A stretch of 61,524 bases of DNA from Gammaproteobacteria bacterium Ga0077554 (GCA_001464585.1 LNFF01000021.1:1-61524); one strand, 5' to 3'. Shown: positions 38,987-48,856, counted from the stretch's first letter. Numbers and translations are program-made. The notes: a model not told the origin generated them from the sequence alone.

Positions 38987-40036
38987 CTACCGAACCAGCG
39001 CTTTTGATTCACCAGAAAAACGCGCTCCTGCCATCGAGAGTATCAGTCGCAGCATTTCATCCCAGGCATTCCCTGGCACCACACCCTTGATGATGCGATC
39101 TATCTGCCCGGCGTGACGCAGCATGGCTTGCCATTGTGTTAGCGTGTTACGCTTCAGGCCGCTTTTGACCAGTGGTTTGCGCGCATCCCACACGCGATGA
39201 GCGGCCATCACCTGATCCGCAGCAGTACCTGTCTGTATGTCATAAGCCATTTGCGCAAGGCTGCGAATTTCTCGCGCCAGCGCCCACAGCACCAGCACGG
39301 GCTCGACACCTTCGCTACGCAGACCATGCAGCATGCGCGCAGTCCGCTCGGCATCACCCGCCAGCGCACTGTCCACCAGACCAAAGACATCAAATCGTGC
39401 GCTATCCACGACGGCTTCAGCAATCACATGGGCGTTAATTTGCCCAGCGCCATGCAGCAAAAACAGCTTTTCAATCTCTTGCGCGGCAGCGAGCAAATTA
39501 CCTTCCACGCGCTCTGCCAGCAGCGCTGCGGCTTCGGCATCAGGCTGCATGCCCCTGGCACGCATCCGCTGAATAATCCAGGCAGGCAGTTGCCGTACTT
39601 CGATAGGCCACACCTGCACCACCACACCCACCTTGTCCAGCGCGCCCACCCACTTGCTGGACATCACCGCTTTATCGAGCTTGCCGGTGATCACCAGCAA
39701 CACCGCATCATCTGCCGGACGTTGCGCATATTCCACTAACGCTTTACTGCCTGCATCGCCCGCCTTGCCACTCGGTAGGCGCAACTCGATAATGCGGCGC
39801 TCGCTGAACAGTGACAAACTATTAGCCGCCGCATGTAACTCACCCCAGTCGAAGCCGGTTTCGACGTACATCACTTCACGCCCGCCGTATCCCAACTCGC
39901 GGGCGCGGGCGCGAATCGCGTCGCACGCCTCACCCACTTGCAACGGCTCGTCGCCACTCACCAGATAAATCGGCGCCATGCCCCCGTGGTGACTGTTGGC
40001 GAAGTGACTTTTGAGTTGATCCGGTTTAAGTTTCAT
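38987..40036 (-). CDS. holA: HolA, DNA polymerase III delta subunit
   Basis: The 349-residue clamp-loader subunit opens the beta clamp. It begins MKLKPDQLKSHF, has YLVSGDEPLQVGEACDAIRARAREL, a helical core with LAERVEGNLLAAAQEIEKL (about 171-189), and ends in a delta-type C-terminal domain. It lies 3 bases after lptE, in the common lptE-holA order. The gene end meets the CHASE-kinase end head to head. Confidence 0.95.
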   Translation of the reverse strand: MKLKPDQLKSHFANSHHGGMAPIYLVSGDEPLQVGEACDAIRARARELGYGGREVMYVETGFDWGELHAAANSLSLFSERRIIELRLPSGKAGDAGSKALVEYAQRPADDAVLLVITGKLDKAVMSSKWVGALDKVGVVVQVWPIEVRQLPAWIIQRMRARGMQPDAEAAALLAERVEGNLLAAAQEIEKLFLLHGAGQINAHVIAEAVVDSARFDVFGLVDSALAGDAERTARMLHGLRSEGVEPVLVLWALAREIRSLAQMAYDIQTGTAADQVMAAHRVWDARKPLVKSGLKRNTLTQWQAMLRHAGQIDRIIKGVVPGNAWDEMLRLILSMAGARFSGESKALVR

Positions 40037-40039
40037 GCG

Positions 40040-40543
40040 TCACTTGCCTATTGCGCCCAGACGCCGCACCACACCTTGCACCACATCGCGGCGCAGATCG
40101 CGGTACAGCAATTCTTCCTCTGACCCTTTGGCGAGCACTTGCGCCTGGTTAAATGACACGGCGCGCAGCCGCTCTACCGTCTGCGCGGGCAGAATTTCCT
40201 TGCCTTCGTGATCGGCCACCGTAAACGTCACCGCATAACGCAGTTCATATTCCTGTGCCGACCCCGTACCACCCACTGATAACACCCGGCGATCTTTTTC
40301 TTCGCCTGTCACAGTGAGTACCGCGCGGCTGTCTTCGCGCTTGTCCACCAGCACTACACCCGCATCACGCACACCCCGACGCAAATCGGCCAATAACGCC
40401 ACACTGGCGCCATCGCCTGCAACGTAAGTGGCCGGTAGCGACACCACCACCCCAGCACTGCCACGCAAGCGGAAGCCACAACTGTTGAGGGTCAGCAAAA
40501 CACATCCCAACACCAGCCACGTGAGCAAAAAATGCTTATTCAT
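40040..40543 (-). CDS. lptE: LptE, LPS-assembly lipoprotein
   Basis: The 167-residue lipoprotein plugs LptD in the outer membrane. It has a signal peptide with lipobox LNSC (about residues 19-22) followed by GFRLRG, the classical LptE/RlpB opening, and moderate overall similarity to the family. ATG 40543 follows GAGG. No leuS lies upstream, unlike in many relatives; the suf operon is divergent instead. Confidence 0.9.
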   Translation of the reverse strand: MNKHFLLTWLVLGCVLLTLNSCGFRLRGSAGVVVSLPATYVAGDGASVALLADLRRGVRDAGVVLVDKREDSRAVLTVTGEEKDRRVLSVGGTGSAQEYELRYAVTFTVADHEGKEILPAQTVERLRAVSFNQAQVLAKGSEEELLYRDLRRDVVQGVVRRLGAIGK

Positions 40544-40610
40544 CAGCCTCAAATACCCCTTTCCATGCTACAATCCAAGGGTTTTATCCCGCCTTGCCCC
40601 ACCCGCAACA

Positions 40611-40643
40611 ATACTTGACTAAATTAGTCGGATTCACTAAAAT
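40611..40643 (+). promoter_or_regulatory. suf promoter with overlapping IscR type 1-like operator
   Basis: TTGACT (40615-40620), a 17-base spacer and TAAAAT (40638-40643) form a near-consensus sigma-70 promoter. The site ATACTTGACTAAATTAGTCGG (starting at 40611) matches the first 21 positions of the IscR type 1 consensus (ATASYYGACTRWWWYAGTCRR). It covers the -35 element, which predicts repression by an iron-sulfur-loaded Rrf2 regulator. No iscR or sufR is in the window. Confidence 0.75.
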
Positions 40644-40802
40644 AATATCCGAGTATTTTACTATGGTATTGCAGCGTCCAAGCAAAAACCCTGATCTTAT
40701 TGTAATATAGATTGCTTTGCCTGATGTTTGCAAATGAACGCCCTGTAACTCCCGGCGCTAAAATATTAACTATTTGATTTTAAAATATTTCAGAGGCCGC
40801 CC

Positions 40803-40826
40803 ATGAAACATGGAGAACAGCGATGA
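40803..40826 (+). other. Seven-codon leader frame overlapping the sufB start
   Basis: ATG 40803 begins MKHGEQR and the TGA (40824-40826) overlaps the sufB ATG (40823) in the sequence ATGA. AGAGG precedes this ATG. The frame could couple translation into sufB, as the later suf genes are coupled. It may also be chance, as sufB has its own GGAGAA. Confidence 0.35.
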
Positions 40827-42259
40827 GTTCAACGCTAGACGCGTTAATCAACCGACCCTATGAATACGGCTTTGTCACGGACATTGAGTCCGACGCCCTC
40901 CCCAAGGGCTTGAACGAAGACGTTATACGGTTGATTTCAAAGAAGAAAAATGAACCGGACTGGCTGCTGGAGTTCCGCTTGGCCGCTTATCGCCACTGGC
41001 TCACCCTCACCCCGCCGGAATGGGCAAATATCACACATCCGCAAGTTGACTTTCAGGACATGGTCTACTACTCCGCCCCCAAGCCGAGAAAAAAGCTGGC
41101 GAGCATGGATGAAGTGGATCCTGAATTATTACGCACCTTCGAAAAACTTGGCGTACCGATGTCGGAGCGCAAGGCGCTGGCGAATGTGGCAGTAGATGTT
41201 ATTTTCGACAGCGTGTCAGTGGCGACCACCTACAAAGACAAGCTGGCGGAAGTCGGTGTGATTTTTTGCTCGTTTTCTGAGGCGGTGAAAGAACATCCCG
41301 AGTTGATCAAAAAATATTTGGGCAGCGTGGTACCCACGGCTGATAATTTTTACGCGGCGCTCAATTCAGCAGTATTCACCGACGGTTCGTTTTGCTATAT
41401 CCCCAAAGGCTGCCGTTGCCCGATGGACTTGAGCACCTATTTCCGCATCAACAATGGCGAGTCCGGGCAGTTTGAACGCACGCTTATTGTCGCCGAAGAA
41501 GGCAGCTATGTGAGCTATCTGGAAGGCTGCACTGCGCCACGCTTTGATACCAACCAGTTACACGCGGCGGTGGTAGAACTGGTGGCAATGGACAACGCCG
41601 AAATCAAATACTCCACAGTACAAAACTGGTATGCCGGCGATGAAAACGGCATAGGTGGTATTTACAATTTTGTCACCAAGCGCGGCTTGTGCAAAGGCGT
41701 CAATTCCAAAATTTCCTGGACGCAAGTAGAAACCGGCTCGGCGATTACCTGGAAATATCCAAGCTGCGTGCTGATTGGCGACAACTCCATTGGCGAATTT
41801 TATTCGGTGGCGCTCACCAATCACCATCAACAGGCCGATACCGGCACCAAGATGATCCACATCGGCAAAAACACCCGCAGCCGCATTGTCAGCAAAGGCA
41901 TTTCGGCGGGGCAATCCAACAACAGTTATCGTGGCCTGGTAAAAGTCAGCGCCAAAGCCGAAGGCGCACGCAATTATTCGCAGTGCGATTCGATGTTGAT
42001 TGGCGCGACGTGCGGCGCCAATACCTTTCCGTATATCGAAGTACACAATAACAGCGCCAAGGTAGAGCACGAAGCCTCCACCTCACGCATCGGCGAAGAC
42101 CAGATGTTTTATTTTGCCAGCCGGGGCATCGGCGCAGAAGAAGCGGTGTCGATGATCATCAACGGCTTTTGCAAAGAAGTGTTCAATCACTTGCCGATGG
42201 AGTTCGCTGTTGAGGCAACGCAATTGCTAGGGCTTAAATTAGAAGGAAGTGTCGGGTGA
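40823..42259 (+). CDS. sufB: SufB, iron-sulfur cluster scaffold subunit
   Basis: The 478-residue protein forms the SufBC2D scaffold where clusters are built. It shows [38 protein letters not shown], and a beta-helix with [15 protein letters not shown], and ends with the conserved [23 protein letters not shown]-like tail. It is the first gene of the suf operon, preceded by a long untranslated leader of about 170 bases from the predicted promoter. Its stop overlaps the sufC start. Confidence 0.97.
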   Translation: MSSTLDALINRPYEYGFVTDIESDALPKGLNEDVIRLISKKKNEPDWLLEFRLAAYRHWLTLTPPEWANITHPQVDFQDMVYYSAPKPRKKLASMDEVDPELLRTFEKLGVPMSERKALANVAVDVIFDSVSVATTYKDKLAEVGVIFCSFSEAVKEHPELIKKYLGSVVPTADNFYAALNSAVFTDGSFCYIPKGCRCPMDLSTYFRINNGESGQFERTLIVAEEGSYVSYLEGCTAPRFDTNQLHAAVVELVAMDNAEIKYSTVQNWYAGDENGIGGIYNFVTKRGLCKGVNSKISWTQVETGSAITWKYPSCVLIGDNSIGEFYSVALTNHHQQADTGTKMIHIGKNTRSRIVSKGISAGQSNNSYRGLVKVSAKAEGARNYSQCDSMLIGATCGANTFPYIEVHNNSAKVEHEASTSRIGEDQMFYFASRGIGAEEAVSMIINGFCKEVFNHLPMEFAVEATQLLGLKLEGSVG

Positions 42260-43020
42260 TCAGCAGTAGCAGTAAAATAATTCTGGAAGTGCGTAACCTT
42301 TCGGCCTCCGTGGCAGGCGTAGGAATACTCAAGGGCATCAACCTGACGGTGCGCGCCGGTGAAGTGCATGCCATCATGGGGCCGAACGGTTCGGGCAAGA
42401 GTACCTTTTCCAAAGTGCTGGCGGGACATCCCAGTTATACCGTGACGGGCGGTGAAGTGATATTTCAGGGCAAAAACTTGCTGGAACTGCCACCGGAAGA
42501 ACGCGCCCATGCCGGGGTGTTTCTGGCGTTTCAATACCCTATTGAAATTCCCGGCGTGAGCAACAGCGCCTTTTTGCGCCTGGCATATAACACCCTGCAA
42601 GCACGGCGTGGTGGTGAAGATCTTGACCCGCTGGAATTCAACGATTACATCCGCGAGAAATCCAGGATCGTGGAAATGGATCCGAGTTTTCTCGACCGCA
42701 ACGTCAACGAAGGTTTTTCCGGCGGCGAGAAAAAGCGCAATGAGATTTTGCAGATGGCGGTGCTCGACCCCACACTGGCGATACTCGACGAAACCGATTC
42801 GGGCCTGGATATTGACGCACTGCGCATTGTTGCCAGCGGCGTGAACAAGCTCATGACGCCCAATAATGCCGTGATCATGGTTACGCATTATCAGCGCCTG
42901 CTCAATTACATCACCCCCGATTTTGTGCATGTGATGCGCGGTGGACAGATCATTAAAACCGGCGGCAAGGAACTGGCGCTGGAACTAGAAACGCGCGGCT
43001 ACGACTGGGTGCATGCATGA
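42256..43020 (+). CDS. sufC: SufC, ATPase of the SufBCD complex
   Basis: The 254-residue ABC-type ATPase has Walker A GPNGSGKS (42-49), the signature [13 protein letters not shown] near 150-162, Walker [13 protein letters not shown] and the H-loop VTHYQRLL. It powers rearrangement of SufB/SufD during cluster assembly. It starts at GTG 42256, which overlaps the sufB stop, and ends in an ATGA overlap with sufD. Confidence 0.97.
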   Translation: MISSSSKIILEVRNLSASVAGVGILKGINLTVRAGEVHAIMGPNGSGKSTFSKVLAGHPSYTVTGGEVIFQGKNLLELPPEERAHAGVFLAFQYPIEIPGVSNSAFLRLAYNTLQARRGGEDLDPLEFNDYIREKSRIVEMDPSFLDRNVNEGFSGGEKKRNEILQMAVLDPTLAILDETDSGLDIDALRIVASGVNKLMTPNNAVIMVTHYQRLLNYITPDFVHVMRGGQIIKTGGKELALELETRGYDWVHA

Positions 43021-44348
43021 GCGCGGCCATTGTTGCCAGCAAATCCATCGCTAACCATGACGCTTACCTGGCGGGATTGCTGCCGAACACGACCACACCC
43101 CATGAATGGATAAATACGCTACGCGCCGACGCGGCACGGCGGGTACGCGCACTGCCCTTCCCCACTACACGTGACGAGGAATGGCGTTTCAGTGATTTTT
43201 CATTAATGTGCAAAACAGCGTTTGCGCCTGCCGTTGCCGCACCTGCATTGACGCTCACCGATATTGCGCCGTTTCTGTTGCCTGAGGCGGTTAACAGCCG
43301 ATTAGTATTTGTAAACGGCATGTATGCGGCGCATTTATCATCGGCTGTGTTACCTGCGGGCGTGTTGGCAACCCACTTTACGTCAAAGCCAACCAACGAA
43401 ACGCTCCGCACACAGCTTGCCCGGCACGCCACCTTCCAGCATGAGGCTTTCGTCGCGCTTAATACCAGCCACCTGCACGAGGGAGCGCTGATCGTGCTCA
43501 GCAAAAACACTGCCTGCGCAACGCCCCTGCATCTGCTGTTTATCAGCACCGCGAATACAATACCAGTAGCATCGCATCCACGCTGTTTGGTCGTGGCTGA
43601 ATCCGGCAGTGCGTGTACCCTCATCGAAGATTACGTGTGCCTGCCCACAGTGAACACATCACCCACGTATTTCACCAATGCCGTCACAGAGATTGTTATC
43701 GCAGATGACGCCACTGTGCGGCATACACGCTTGCAGCGCGAATCTCTCGCGGCTTTTCATGTGGGCTATGCCGCAGTACACCTGGGGCGCAACAGTTGCT
43801 ACGACTCAAATAGCATTACTTTTGGCGCACGTTTGTCACGCTATAATTTATACATCACCCAAAGCGCCGAAGGTGCAAACTGCACATTAAACGGATTGGC
43901 GTTAATCTCAGGCCGGCAAGTAGCCGACACACACACCGTAATGGATCATACCCGGCCCAACGGCAACAGCGCACAACTGCACAAGTGCATTGTCGACAGT
44001 GGCGCGCACGCAATATTCAACGGAAAAATATTTGTGCGCAAAGACGCACAACACACCAACTCTACGCAAAGCAGCCGCAACCTGCTGCTGTCAAATAAGG
44101 GGCGCATCGACACCAAGCCGCAGCTTGAAATCTTTGCCGATGACGTGAAATGCGCGCATGGCGCGACCGTCAGCCAACTTGAAACTGAAGAAATGTTTTA
44201 TTTAAACAGCCGGGGCCTGAATGCCAACACCGCGCGTAACCTGCTGATCTACGCGTTTGCTGAAGAAATTATTGACAAGGTGCCAATAGCCTCGCTCAAA
44301 CAACACTTGAGCCAGGCAGTATCCAGCCAGATGGGAGAGATTGTATGA
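43017..44348 (+). CDS. sufD: SufD, scaffold partner of SufB
   Basis: The 443-residue protein has the SufD features: a helical N-terminal part with [13 protein letters not shown], a beta-helix with [20 protein letters not shown], and the C-terminal [21 protein letters not shown], where the conserved His lies. The N-terminal third is diverged, as is usual for SufD. Start and stop overlap both neighbours by four bases. Confidence 0.95.
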   Translation: MSAAIVASKSIANHDAYLAGLLPNTTTPHEWINTLRADAARRVRALPFPTTRDEEWRFSDFSLMCKTAFAPAVAAPALTLTDIAPFLLPEAVNSRLVFVNGMYAAHLSSAVLPAGVLATHFTSKPTNETLRTQLARHATFQHEAFVALNTSHLHEGALIVLSKNTACATPLHLLFISTANTIPVASHPRCLVVAESGSACTLIEDYVCLPTVNTSPTYFTNAVTEIVIADDATVRHTRLQRESLAAFHVGYAAVHLGRNSCYDSNSITFGARLSRYNLYITQSAEGANCTLNGLALISGRQVADTHTVMDHTRPNGNSAQLHKCIVDSGAHAIFNGKIFVRKDAQHTNSTQSSRNLLLSNKGRIDTKPQLEIFADDVKCAHGATVSQLETEEMFYLNSRGLNANTARNLLIYAFAEEIIDKVPIASLKQHLSQAVSSQMGEIV

Positions 44349-45637
44349 ATGTCCGCGCTAAAAACCAGCCGCAACTTTCAAGCACCCCTAACCATGCAAA
44401 CGCCACCAGCGCATTTTCTGCGTCGAATATCGAACGCATACGCGCAGATTTTCCGATCCTGCAGCGCAGCATTCATGGCAAGCCACTGGTGTATCTGGAC
44501 AATGCGGCGAGCAGCCAGATGCCACAACAGGTGATTGACCGTCTGGCACATTACCAGACGCACGAACATGCCAATATACATCGCGGTGTGCATACCTTGA
44601 GCCAGAACGCCACCACGGAATACGAGAATGCACGCCTCAAGGTGATGAATTTTATTGGCGCCAAGGAATCACGCGAAATTATCTTTACGCACGGCACCAC
44701 CGAAGGCATTAATCTGGTGATGCATGGCTATGGCCGACGCTTTATTGGTGAAGGTGATGAAATCATCATCTCTGCCATGGAACACCATTCCAACATTGTG
44801 CCCTGGCAAATGTTGTGCGAAGAAAAAAAAGCCCGGTTGCGTATTATTCCCATGAATGATGCTGGCGAACTGTTGCTTGATGAGTATGCCAAACTATTTA
44901 ATAAAAACACCAAATTTGTGGCATTAACCCATGTATCCAATGCACTGGGCACTATCAATCCCGTGCGCGAGATGATCGCCACCGCGCATCAGTATGGCGC
45001 GCCGGTATTACTCGATGGCGCGCAGGCGGCGCCCCACATGGCCGTCAACGTACAGGATCTGGATTGTGATTTTTATGTTTTTTCCAGCCACAAAATGTGC
45101 GGCCCCACCGGGGTAGGCATTTTGTACGGCAAAGCCGCGTTGCTGGAAAAAATGCAACCCTATCAGGGCGGCGGTGACATGATTCTGAACGTTACTTTTG
45201 AACGCACTACCTATAATGATATACCGCACAAATTCGAAGCCGGCACGCCAGCGATTGCTGCGGGCATTGGTCTAGGCGCAGCAATTGATTACATCACCGC
45301 GATTGGGCTGGAAAACATTGCGGCACATGAACAGGCGTTACTGGAATATGCGAGTGAAGCTGCACGCAGTATTCCGGGCTTGAAAATTATCGGTACGGCA
45401 CAACATAAGGCAGCAGTGCTGTCATTCATTCTGGACGACATACATCCGCATGATATTGGCACTCTCCTTGATCAGGAAGGGATCGCAGTGCGTGCCGGGC
45501 ACCATTGCGCACAACCAGTGATGCAGCGTTTTGGCATACCTGCTACGGCGCGGGCATCGTTCGCCTTCTATAATACCTTTGAAGAGGTGGATGCGCTGAT
45601 TGCGGGAATCCATACCGTGAAAAAGGTATTCGCATGA
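44345..45637 (+). CDS. sufS: SufS cysteine desulfurase
   Basis: The 430-residue PLP enzyme releases sulfur from cysteine as a persulfide. It has the PLP Lys250 in FSSHKMCGPTGVG and the catalytic Cys388 in RAGHHCAQPVM, which are group II features. The N-terminus carries a low-complexity leader of about 25 residues before IERIRADFP. It overlaps sufD and sufU, so sulfur donor and acceptor are coupled in expression. Confidence 0.96.
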   Translation: MNVRAKNQPQLSSTPNHANATSAFSASNIERIRADFPILQRSIHGKPLVYLDNAASSQMPQQVIDRLAHYQTHEHANIHRGVHTLSQNATTEYENARLKVMNFIGAKESREIIFTHGTTEGINLVMHGYGRRFIGEGDEIIISAMEHHSNIVPWQMLCEEKKARLRIIPMNDAGELLLDEYAKLFNKNTKFVALTHVSNALGTINPVREMIATAHQYGAPVLLDGAQAAPHMAVNVQDLDCDFYVFSSHKMCGPTGVGILYGKAALLEKMQPYQGGGDMILNVTFERTTYNDIPHKFEAGTPAIAAGIGLGAAIDYITAIGLENIAAHEQALLEYASEAARSIPGLKIIGTAQHKAAVLSFILDDIHPHDIGTLLDQEGIAVRAGHHCAQPVMQRFGIPATARASFAFYNTFEEVDALIAGIHTVKKVFA

Positions 45638-46095
45638 TGAACAACCCCCGTGCTCTCTATCAGGAGGTGATTCTTGACCACAACAAAAAGCCGCGCAATT
45701 TTGGCGTACTGGAAAATGCCAATCGCCATGCCGAAGGCCATAATCCCGTGTGCGGTGATCACATCACCCTGCATGTAAAGATTGATGGTGGGCACATTAG
45801 CGGCATAAGTTTTGAAGGACAAAGTTGCGCAATCTGCAAGGCATCGGCGTCGATGATGACGGGGCAAGTTAAAGGTAAAACCGTGGTCGAGGCAGAAACC
45901 CTGATACAGGAATTCCGCGAAATGGCCACCGGCAAGCTCGATGTAAATGCGCAACCACACCACCTGGGACGCCTGACCGTATTCGCTGGTGTGAGCGAAC
46001 TGCCATCCCGCGTAAAATGCGCCATTCTGCCGTGGCATACCTTGCACGCTGCATTTAAGGATATGGGCAGCACATCCACGGAAAAAGATTTTTAG
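45634..46095 (+). CDS. sufU: SufU-type sulfurtransferase/scaffold
   Basis: The 153-residue protein accepts persulfide from SufS. It carries Cys residues in NPVCGDH, CAICKASASMM and VKCAILPWHTL, with the Asp of CGD intact, and the SufU-type insertion between the second and third Cys (about residues 75-125). Use of SufU instead of SufE resembles Firmicutes and some proteobacterial suf operons. It overlaps sufS by the four-base ATGA. Confidence 0.93.
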   Translation: MMNNPRALYQEVILDHNKKPRNFGVLENANRHAEGHNPVCGDHITLHVKIDGGHISGISFEGQSCAICKASASMMTGQVKGKTVVEAETLIQEFREMATGKLDVNAQPHHLGRLTVFAGVSELPSRVKCAILPWHTLHAAFKDMGSTSTEKDF

Positions 46096-46127
46096 AGGAT
46101 GCATTTAAAAGTAACATTCAGGTCGCT

Positions 46128-46685
46128 ATGCCAAAAATTGCTGAAATTGAAAAAACACCCAACCCCAATGCCATGCGCTTTGTGCTCAAGGAAGCGCTGA
46201 CCTGGGGCATCGCACGTTCGTTTGACAACGCCGAACAGGCCGCAAACGATCCGCTCGCTGCTGCGCTATTTGCCATACCGCACGTCACAAACGTATTTTA
46301 TGTAGATCGCTGGCTGACCGTGACGCAGGATGGCCAGGGCTACTGGGATAAATTACTGATGGATCTCGCGCCACCGATCCGCGCCGCCGAACCCGCACCC
46401 CAGGTGGCAAAAGATGCCGAAGAAGCCCGTGCTTTTCAAACGCGCGTTGCGCCAGAAGATGTGCAACGCCTCGAAAACATCAACAACCTGCTGGATCAAC
46501 AAATCCGCCCCGCACTGTTTGCCGATGGCGGAGGGCTGGAAGTGCTGGAACTACTGGAGAACCGGCTCACCATACGTTATCAAGGCGCCTGCGGCACCTG
46601 CCCCAGCTCACTGGCGGGCACGCTCGGCGCGATTGAAAATGTGTTGCGCAGGATTGAACCGGATCTTGAAGTGATTGCGGTATAG
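46128..46685 (+). CDS. Nfu-type iron-sulfur carrier (Nfu_N plus NifU C-terminal domain)
   Basis: The 185-residue protein has an N-terminal Nfu domain (KTPNPNAMRFVLKEAL, about 9-24; PHVTNVFYVDRWLTVT), a linker, and a C-terminal NifU-like domain with CGTCPSS near 158-164. It carries clusters from the SUF scaffold to target proteins. It lies 32 bases after sufU in the same operon. The overall plan differs from NfuA of Escherichia coli, which has an A-type N-terminal domain. Confidence 0.9.
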   Translation: MPKIAEIEKTPNPNAMRFVLKEALTWGIARSFDNAEQAANDPLAAALFAIPHVTNVFYVDRWLTVTQDGQGYWDKLLMDLAPPIRAAEPAPQVAKDAEEARAFQTRVAPEDVQRLENINNLLDQQIRPALFADGGGLEVLELLENRLTIRYQGACGTCPSSLAGTLGAIENVLRRIEPDLEVIAV

Positions 46686-46693
46686 GTTGTTAC

Positions 46694-47014
46694 ATGGCTG
46701 ATTGGATTACTGTAGCCAGCGCCGATGAAATCACGCCCGGCATCCCCAAGGTCATCGATGTCGATGGCACGTTAATCGCTGTATTCAACATTGATGGCGA
46801 ATATTATGCGATTGAAGATGTATGCACTCACGACGGCGGGCTACTCACCGGCGGCAAGATCGAGTGTGATGTAATTATCTGCCCACGCCACGGCGCGCGC
46901 TTCTGCATTAAAACTGGCGCGGCGTTATCGGCGCCCGCTTACGAAGCCACCACCACTTTTCCGGTGCGCGTACAGGGCGCGCAGATACAGGTGCAAGATA
47001 CCCGATGGGATTGA
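46694..47014 (+). CDS. Rieske-type [2Fe-2S] ferredoxin
   Basis: The 106-residue soluble protein has the Rieske ligands C-x-H in EDVCTHDGG (near residues 41-46) and C-x-x-H in ICPRHGARF (near 63-71), with the dioxygenase-ferredoxin/NirD type spacing. It starts 8 bases after the nfu stop, so it belongs to the suf transcript. Its role is probably electron supply to cluster assembly or a target enzyme; the exact partner is unknown. Confidence 0.92.
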   Translation: MADWITVASADEITPGIPKVIDVDGTLIAVFNIDGEYYAIEDVCTHDGGLLTGGKIECDVIICPRHGARFCIKTGAALSAPAYEATTTFPVRVQGAQIQVQDTRWD

Positions 47015-47092
47015 TCCCAGCCATTCCCGGCGCCAAGCTGGAGCCTGTTTATAAATAAGCATTATGTGTCTTCGTGAGGCACGGAGGCAAAA

Positions 47093-47536
47093 ATGACTGC
47101 ATGGAAGAATATTAAAAATTCAGAAGTCGCTGCGATCTTCGACACCTACCCAACAGAGATAAAACCGAAGCTAATGTTTCTTCGTCAACTGATATTCGAT
47201 GTAGCGTCCCGAATAGACGGTGTGGGTGAATTAGAGGAAACTCTGAAATGGGGGCAACCAAGCTATCTCACGACGCAGACCAAAAGCGGGAGTCTAGTCA
47301 GAATCGATCAGATAAAAACTCAAGAAGGAAAGTACGCAATGTATTTTCACTGCCAAACGACACTGGTTGACACCTTCAAGGAAATGTATCGCAGTCAGTT
47401 CGATTTCGGTGGAAACAGAAGCATCATCTTCAGTATAAAAGACCAGGTGTCTGTAGATGAATTGAGCCATTGTATTTCAATGGCACTCACATACCATCTG
47501 AACAAAAGGCAAAACAGGCGCTCGCATGGAAATTGA
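47093..47536 (+). CDS. DUF1801 domain protein
   Basis: The 147-residue protein has the DUF1801 (YdhG-like) pattern: PTEIKPKLMFLRQLIFDVA near residues 19-37, then LEETLKWGQPSYLT and a C-terminal FDFGGNRSIIF. Function is unknown. GGAGG before ATG 47093 is strong. Base composition looks more AT-rich than the suf genes, which hints at acquisition, though I did not measure it. The next gene overlaps by 11 bases. Confidence 0.85.
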   Translation: MTAWKNIKNSEVAAIFDTYPTEIKPKLMFLRQLIFDVASRIDGVGELEETLKWGQPSYLTTQTKSGSLVRIDQIKTQEGKYAMYFHCQTTLVDTFKEMYRSQFDFGGNRSIIFSIKDQVSVDELSHCISMALTYHLNKRQNRRSHGN

Positions 47537-48218
47537 GCCGATAACCGTAGACTTTCCGCTCCGTGGAGAGTGGGTGGCTGGCACTACTCCTGCGGAACGG
47601 ATACCGAGTCACGGTACAGATGCGCTGGGTCAGCGATACGCTTATGACTTCCTACGCATAGAAAAAGAACGAAAAGGTTTCAAGTTTTTCCGCGCTTCGA
47701 TGCTGCGTTACTTTCTTTTTGGTGTGCAGCTGGACAACTGCTATGGATGGTCAGAGCCGATTCATGCGCCCTTTGCTGGAACGGTCATCGCTGCAAAAGA
47801 CGGATGGCGCGAGAGGAAAAGAGTGCATCCCCTGCGAGACCTTGCCATAGCGGTTAAGAATGGTGTTTTGTTTGATCCGAAAAAAATCAGTGATCTTAGG
47901 TCAGTGTCCGGAAACTACATCATCCTCAAAATGCCGGGCAAGGAAATATACGCATTTTTTGCCCACGCCCGCACTGACTCAATACAAGTGCATGAAGGTG
48001 ATGAAGTACGCCTTGGGCAGCATCTCGCGGATGTCGGGCACTCCGGTAACTCCACGGCGCCCCATCTTCATTTTCACCTCATGGACAGGGCGAACATTCT
48101 TGAGGCGCAAGGGATACCGTGTCGTTTCAGCGAATACGAAGCGCTTCATGATAACGTATGGAGTAAAGTCACTGACGGAATTCCTGGCATGGGAGAATTT
48201 ATCAGATATGCCACATAA
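47526..48218 (+). CDS. M23-family peptidase (LytM-like), cytoplasmic form
   Basis: The 230-residue protein has M23 zinc-site features: IPSHGTDALGQRYAYDF (the H-x(n)-D part, about residues 27-43), a beta-core with APFAGTVIAA, and the HLHFHLMD motif near residue 180 following GHSGNSTAP. I see no signal peptide, so it may not act on peptidoglycan in the usual way. It overlaps the DUF1801 gene by 11 bases, suggesting one transcript and possibly one transferred unit. Confidence 0.85.
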   Translation: MEIEPITVDFPLRGEWVAGTTPAERIPSHGTDALGQRYAYDFLRIEKERKGFKFFRASMLRYFLFGVQLDNCYGWSEPIHAPFAGTVIAAKDGWRERKRVHPLRDLAIAVKNGVLFDPKKISDLRSVSGNYIILKMPGKEIYAFFAHARTDSIQVHEGDEVRLGQHLADVGHSGNSTAPHLHFHLMDRANILEAQGIPCRFSEYEALHDNVWSKVTDGIPGMGEFIRYAT

Positions 48219-48250
48219 CACGTCGCTCCCCAATATTGTTCGGTTTAGCC

Positions 48251-48340
48251 GTTCGTGGTGAGCCCTTCGATAAACTCAGGAGAGCCCTGTCGAACCACCC
48301 GCCCCGCATGCTGAGCCCTTCGACAGGCTCAGGGCGAACG
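48251..48340. repeat. Dispersed GTTCG-CCCTTCGACAGGCTCAGG repeat pair
   Basis: Two related blocks, 48251-48300 and 48306-48340, contain CCCTTCGAYARRCTCAGG and end near a GTTCG or GCGAACG motif in inverted orientation. The same motif is inside the 14.1-kb element. These are non-coding; the reading frames through them, with the peptide VRPEPVEG, are artefacts seen in many genomes. Confidence 0.8.
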
Positions 48341-48475
48341 AGGGATGTATAAGCGGACGGTATTGCGTCGCTCCCACCGAGTGCGCAAAAATGACACACG
48401 ACTAACTCGCTGCCAAGGCTCTTAACACGCCTATCGCAAATAAATATAGTGCATGCAACATTGACTCACAGGGTC

Positions 48476-48856
48476 TTACGCTACTTGCGCAGGGATGTGA
48501 TTGCGGCTATGGGTAATGAGATTGTTTTCGTTAACATAGACAAGCACGGGCTTGAATGACGCCAGCTCGTGCTGATTGAGAATTGCATAAGTACAAATAA
48601 TCAGACGATCGCCCGGATGAGCTTTGTGGGCCGCCGCGCCGTTTACAGAAATAATGCCTGACCCGGCCTCAGCCTGGATGGCATAGGTGGTGAAACGCTC
48701 ACCATTGGTAATATTATAAATATGAATCTGTTCGTATTCATGAATACCCGCCGCCGTCAGCAAGATGCTGTCGATGGCGCATGACCCCTCGTACTCCAGC
48801 TCGGAATGGGTAACGCGTACGCGGTGTAATTTTGATTTGAGAAACGTGTACTGCAT
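48476..48856 (-). CDS. panD: PanD, aspartate 1-decarboxylase
   Basis: The 126-residue pro-enzyme makes beta-alanine for pantothenate. It has the self-cleavage site G24-S25 in YEGSCAID, a conserved start [16 protein letters not shown], and [24 protein letters not shown] lies about 8 bases before ATG 48856. No panB or panC is adjacent. Confidence 0.96.
   Translation of the reverse strand: MQYTFLKSKLHRVRVTHSELEYEGSCAIDSILLTAAGIHEYEQIHIYNITNGERFTTYAIQAEAGSGIISVNGAAAHKAHPGDRLIICTYAILNQHELASFKPVLVYVNENNLITHSRNHIPAQVA

Noticed and set aside
48202-48399. Short frame encoding VRPEPVEG
   Set aside because: The peptide comes from a non-coding dispersed repeat and is a common false protein call; the same occurs at 13987-14178.
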